This document shows, in pieces, positions 60,758 to 64,000 of a stretch of 64,000 nt of DNA. The DNA is from Micromonospora chokoriensis (GTDB lineage: Bacteria > Actinomycetota > Actinomycetes > Mycobacteriales > Micromonosporaceae), in NCBI RefSeq assembly GCF_900091505.1, contig NZ_LT607409.1:3534001-3598000 (forward strand). Direction: 5' to 3'. A model generated the notes under the pieces. That model made no database searches. It was given only the letters and a program-made list of their open reading frames with translations, and had not been told where the DNA came from. Position numbers and translations under genes: made by a program. Within the stretch, counting starts at the first letter, position 1. Each line of letters begins with the position of its first letter.

Positions 60758-63636
60758 ACGACGACATCGCGATCGTCGGCCTGGCCGGTCGGTTCCCCGG
60801 CGCCGCCGACGTCTGGGAGTACTGGTCGAACCTGGTCGCCGGGAAGACCACCGTCAGTGCGCTGACCCGGGGCGAACTGCTGGCCGCCGGGGTGCCCGCC
60901 GACCGGCTCGACGACCCGGCGTACGTGCCGGCGCGCGGCGTCCTGGCCGACCCGGACCTGTTCGACGCGGCCTTCTTCGGTATCACCCCGAGGGAGGCGG
61001 AGACGATGGACCCGCAGCACCGGCTGCTGATGCAGACGGCGTGGGCCGCGCTGGAGTCGGCGGGACTCGCCACCGAGCGGCCGTTCGGTCGCGTCGGCGT
61101 CTTCGCCGGGGCCGGGTTCAACTACTACGCGCTGCACCACGTGTTCGCCCAGCCCGACGTCGTCGAGTCGCAGGGGCTGCTGTCGGTCGTGCTCGGCAAC
61201 GAGAAGGACCACCTGGCCGCGAAGATCGCCTACCGGCTGGACCTGGGCGGGCCCGCCATCACCGTGCAGACCGCCTGCTCGACGTCGCTGGTGGCGGTGC
61301 ACCTGGCCTGCCAGAGCCTGCGCGGCGGCGACTCGGACGTGGCGCTCGCCGGTGGCGCCTGCGTGGCCGTGCCGCAGCAGGCCGGGTACCTCTACGAGAC
61401 GAAGGGCATCATGTCGCCGGACGGCACGTGCCGGCCCTTCGACGCCACGGCCGACGGCACCGTGCCCGGCAACGGGGTCGCCCTGGTGGTGCTCAAACGC
61501 GCCGAGGACGCCCGCCGGGACGGGGACACCGTGTACGCGGTGATCAAGGGGTCGGCGGTGAACAACGACGGCGGGATGAAGGTCGGCTACACCGCGCCGG
61601 GCATCGCCGGGCAGGTCGACGTGCTGACCCGCGCGTACGCCGCCGCCGCCGTTGACCCGGCGACAGTGGGCTACCTGGAGGCGCACGGCACCGCGACCGA
61701 AGTCGGCGACGCCATCGAGCTGGCCGCGCTCACCGAGGTGTTCCGTCGCGGCGAGCGACAGTGCTCGATCGGCTCGGTCAAGGCCAACGTCGGGCACCTC
61801 GACGCCGCCGCCGGTGTCGCCGGGCTCATCAAGGCCGCGCTGGCCCTGCACTTCCGGCAGATCCCGCCGCTCGCCGGCCTCAAGCAGGCCCGGCCCGAGC
61901 TGCTGGACGCATCGTCACCGTTCACAGTGGACACCGTCGCCCGTCGGTGGGAGGCCGCCGACGGCCCGCGCCGGGCGGCGGTCAGCGCCTTCGGGCTGGG
62001 TGGCACCAACGCGCACGTGGTGCTGGAGGAGGCCGACGGCCCGATTCCGCCGGAGCCGTCGGCCGCCGACGGCCCCGCCGAGCTGATCGTGCTGTCCGCG
62101 CGGACCCCGGATGCGGTCCGCGAGGCCGCCGAACAGGTGCACGAGTACGTGCGGCAGCGCCCCGACCTGTCCGTGCGGGACGTCGCGGTGACGGCGCAGA
62201 CGTACCGCCGGCACTTCCCGCACCGGTTGGCGGTGGCCGCGCGGGACGTCCCGACGGCGCTGGCCGGGCTGCGCCGGGCGCGGGTGCGCGCGGCGGCCCG
62301 CCGACCCCGGGTGGTGTTCCTGTTCCCCGGGCAGGGCGCCGAGTTCCCCGCCATGGCGCGGGGCCTCTACGACCACTACCCTTCCGTGCGGGCCGACCTC
62401 GACCACGGGGCGGAGCTGCTGGCCCCGGTCCTCGGGCTGGACCTACGGGACGTCCTCGTCGACGACGACCCGCACGGTGTCGTGCACCGCACCGACGTCA
62501 CCCAGCCGGCCCTGGCCCTGTACGAGGTGGCGCTCGGCCGGCTGCTGCTGTCCTGGGGCGTCCGCCCGGCGGCGATGATCGGTCACTCGGTCGGCGAGTT
62601 CCCGGCCGCCGCGCTCGCCGGTGAGCTGGCCGACGACGACATGCTGCGCCTGGTCGCCACCCGGGGCCGGCTCATGCAGGACGCCCCGGAGGGCCACCTG
62701 CTGGTCGTGCTGGCCGGGCCGCGCACCGTCGAGGAACACCTCGCGGGCCTGGACGACCTCGACATCGCCGCCCGCAACGCGCCGGACGTTACCGTCGTGG
62801 CCGGACCGCCGGCCCCGCTCGCCGCGTTCCGCGAGCGCCTGGACACGGCCGGGGTGCCCTGTCGGGCGCTGCCCGCGCAGCGTGCCTTCCACACCCGGAT
62901 GATGGCCGACGCGGCCCGGCTGCTCGGCGTCGAGGCCGACCGGGTGCCCCACCGACCCCGCACCCTCCCGGTCGTCAGCAGCGTCGACGGCACGCTGCTC
63001 GGCACCGGCCAGGCGCGTGCCGAGGGCTACTGGGCGACACAGTTGCGCAGCCCGGTGCGCTACCACGACGCCCTGCTGACCGCGCTGGAGCTGCCCGACC
63101 CCGTGCTCGTCGAGGTCGGTCCCGGCACCGCGCTGACAGGCATGGCCCGGCAGACGCCGCAGGGACGGGGGGTGCCCGGGTTCGCCGTACAGCCGCGACC
63201 GACGCCGCGGGCCGACGCCGCCGACGTCCTCGCCGGGCTTGGCGCACTCTGGACGGCCGGGGTGACGGTGGACTGGGCGGCGGTGCGCGGCGACAGCCAG
63301 GCGCGGCGGGTGGCGCTGCCGACGTACCCGTTCGCCCGTACCCGGCACTGGCTGGACGCGACACCGCCACCGGCCCCGGACACCGCCGAACCTGCGCCAC
63401 CTCCCACGGTTGCCGGGGAGAGCACTGTGGTGGACGAGATCGTGGAGCTGTGGGGCCGGTTGCTCGGCTCGCCCGAGATCGGGCCGGACACCGACTTCTT
63501 CACCGTCGGCGGCGAGTCTCTGCTGTTCATCCGCATGGTCAACCAGGTGCAGCGCCGCTTCGCCGTCCGCATCCCGATGGAGAGACTGTCCGCGCGACCC
63601 ACGCCGCGCGTCCTGGCCGAGCTGGTGACGGCATGA
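60754..63636 (+). CDS. Type I PKS module KS-AT-ACP
   Basis: 960 aa. KS with Cys175 (QTACSTSLVAVH), His311 (EAHGTAT) and His348 (VGHLDAAAG). Intact AT with FPGQGAE and GHSVGE (Ser612); the specificity motif region is QRAFHTRM (His713), the F-H type associated with malonyl-CoA. ACP near the end, FTVGGESLLFIRM (Ser922). No KR, DH or ER, so the beta-keto group should remain unless changed by other enzymes. Translationally coupled on both sides. Confidence 0.93.
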   Translation: MNDDIAIVGLAGRFPGAADVWEYWSNLVAGKTTVSALTRGELLAAGVPADRLDDPAYVPARGVLADPDLFDAAFFGITPREAETMDPQHRLLMQTAWAALESAGLATERPFGRVGVFAGAGFNYYALHHVFAQPDVVESQGLLSVVLGNEKDHLAAKIAYRLDLGGPAITVQTACSTSLVAVHLACQSLRGGDSDVALAGGACVAVPQQAGYLYETKGIMSPDGTCRPFDATADGTVPGNGVALVVLKRAEDARRDGDTVYAVIKGSAVNNDGGMKVGYTAPGIAGQVDVLTRAYAAAAVDPATVGYLEAHGTATEVGDAIELAALTEVFRRGERQCSIGSVKANVGHLDAAAGVAGLIKAALALHFRQIPPLAGLKQARPELLDASSPFTVDTVARRWEAADGPRRAAVSAFGLGGTNAHVVLEEADGPIPPEPSAADGPAELIVLSARTPDAVREAAEQVHEYVRQRPDLSVRDVAVTAQTYRRHFPHRLAVAARDVPTALAGLRRARVRAAARRPRVVFLFPGQGAEFPAMARGLYDHYPSVRADLDHGAELLAPVLGLDLRDVLVDDDPHGVVHRTDVTQPALALYEVALGRLLLSWGVRPAAMIGHSVGEFPAAALAGELADDDMLRLVATRGRLMQDAPEGHLLVVLAGPRTVEEHLAGLDDLDIAARNAPDVTVVAGPPAPLAAFRERLDTAGVPCRALPAQRAFHTRMMADAARLLGVEADRVPHRPRTLPVVSSVDGTLLGTGQARAEGYWATQLRSPVRYHDALLTALELPDPVLVEVGPGTALTGMARQTPQGRGVPGFAVQPRPTPRADAADVLAGLGALWTAGVTVDWAAVRGDSQARRVALPTYPFARTRHWLDATPPPAPDTAEPAPPPTVAGESTVVDEIVELWGRLLGSPEIGPDTDFFTVGGESLLFIRMVNQVQRRFAVRIPMERLSARPTPRVLAELVTA

Positions 63637-64000
63637 CCGACCACACCGACCTGGCACACGCGGCAGCGGTGGCGGCCGTGCTCGCCCACCGCCTCTCCGG
63701 CGCGACGTCGGTGACGGTGCGCGGCCCGCACGGCGACCACACGCTGCGCGTGCACCCGGACACCACACTGACCGGGGTACGCGCGCAGACGCCGACACCG
63801 TCGCCCGAGCTGTCCCCGGTGGACGTGGTGCTGGTGACGCCCGGCCCACCCGGCGGGGCGGCGGGAATGGTGGGCACGGTGCCGGTCTGTCTCGCCGGCG
63901 ACCACTGTCATCCCACCCACCTCCAGGAACGACTGGACACCCTGAGCGGATGGCTCACCGCCCACCCCGACCGCCCGGTGCGCGAGGCGGTGCTCGTCGG
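63633..64000 (+). CDS. Next cluster gene, cut by window end
   Basis: Starts at ATG 63633 in an ATGA overlap with the PKS stop. The first 122 codons (MTDHTDLAHAAAVAAVLAHR ...) show an alpha/beta segment with no clear domain signature. It may be the N-terminus of another assembly-line or tailoring enzyme; not enough is present to say. Confidence 0.6.
   Translation, partial: MTDHTDLAHAAAVAAVLAHRLSGATSVTVRGPHGDHTLRVHPDTTLTGVRAQTPTPSPELSPVDVVLVTPGPPGGAAGMVGTVPVCLAGDHCHPTHLQERLDTLSGWLTAHPDRPVREAVLV

Noticed and set aside
1..64000. CRISPR arrays
   Set aside because: No series of regularly spaced short direct repeats was seen anywhere in the window.

Overview
The window is GC-rich actinomycete chromosome. 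Codon third positions are strongly G/C, GTG and TTG starts are common, and the content (SARP and LuxR regulators, modular NRPS/PKS, several high-GC IS families, integrase and recombinase remnants) fits a Micromonospora-like member of the Micromonosporaceae. The genus is an inference from gene families, not a search result.

Layout. 1-1.0 kb: C-terminal part of a caspase-like (C14) protease. 1.2-12.9 kb: an accessory block bounded by two related repeats that look like the 3' end of a tRNA gene. It holds a Fic AMPylase, an AbrB-like gene plus a truncated tyrosine integrase, broken XRE and response-regulator fragments, a LysR/GNAT divergent pair, a broken ABC-2 permease, and a tight cassette of ABC-F protein, flavin monooxygenase, MFS exporter and DUF2218-GNAT fusion that looks like a multi-mechanism antibiotic resistance operon. 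13.0-19.4 kb: serine-recombinase remnant, a LacI-operator-controlled secreted PA14/propeller/CBM/DUF1080 protein, and an MMPL transporter. 19.4-36.9 kb: a mobile-element-rich stretch between two inverted, same-length IS5-type copies. It contains a SARP regulator with its own candidate operator, an IS256-type element, an Imm35-like fragment, KptA, a degenerate inverted duplicate of the 4-kb LysR/receiver junction, two TetR loci, a small redox operon, a NodA-type GNAT and an IS4-type element. 36.9-40.6 kb: a small secreted protein, a frameshifted gene, an IS481 scrap, a DUF808 membrane protein and a second serine-recombinase scrap.

40.6-47.8 kb: a NUDIX protein with a C-terminal membrane anchor converges on a giant (about 2014 aa) protein. 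That protein has a kinase-like N-terminus, a Rossmann-like segment, a STAND ATPase with a SAMD9-type P-loop (GSGGTT), TPR-like repeats, an OB-like segment, a cold-shock-like segment and three C-terminal LOTUS/OST-HTH-like repeats. I consider this the most interesting locus in the window: it resembles the animal antiviral SAMD9/SAMD9L design with different ends.

48.1-64.0 kb: the left part of an NRPS/PKS cluster. It comprises a divergent MFS exporter, a NarL-type regulator, an APH(6)-like kinase (possible self-resistance), and translationally coupled genes C-A-T, KS with a degenerate AT, free carrier, T-C-A-T, KS-AT-ACP, and a gene cut by the window end. No ketoreductase, dehydratase or thioesterase lies in the visible part, so the product is an aminoacyl-malonyl-aminoacyl-malonyl type backbone if colinear.
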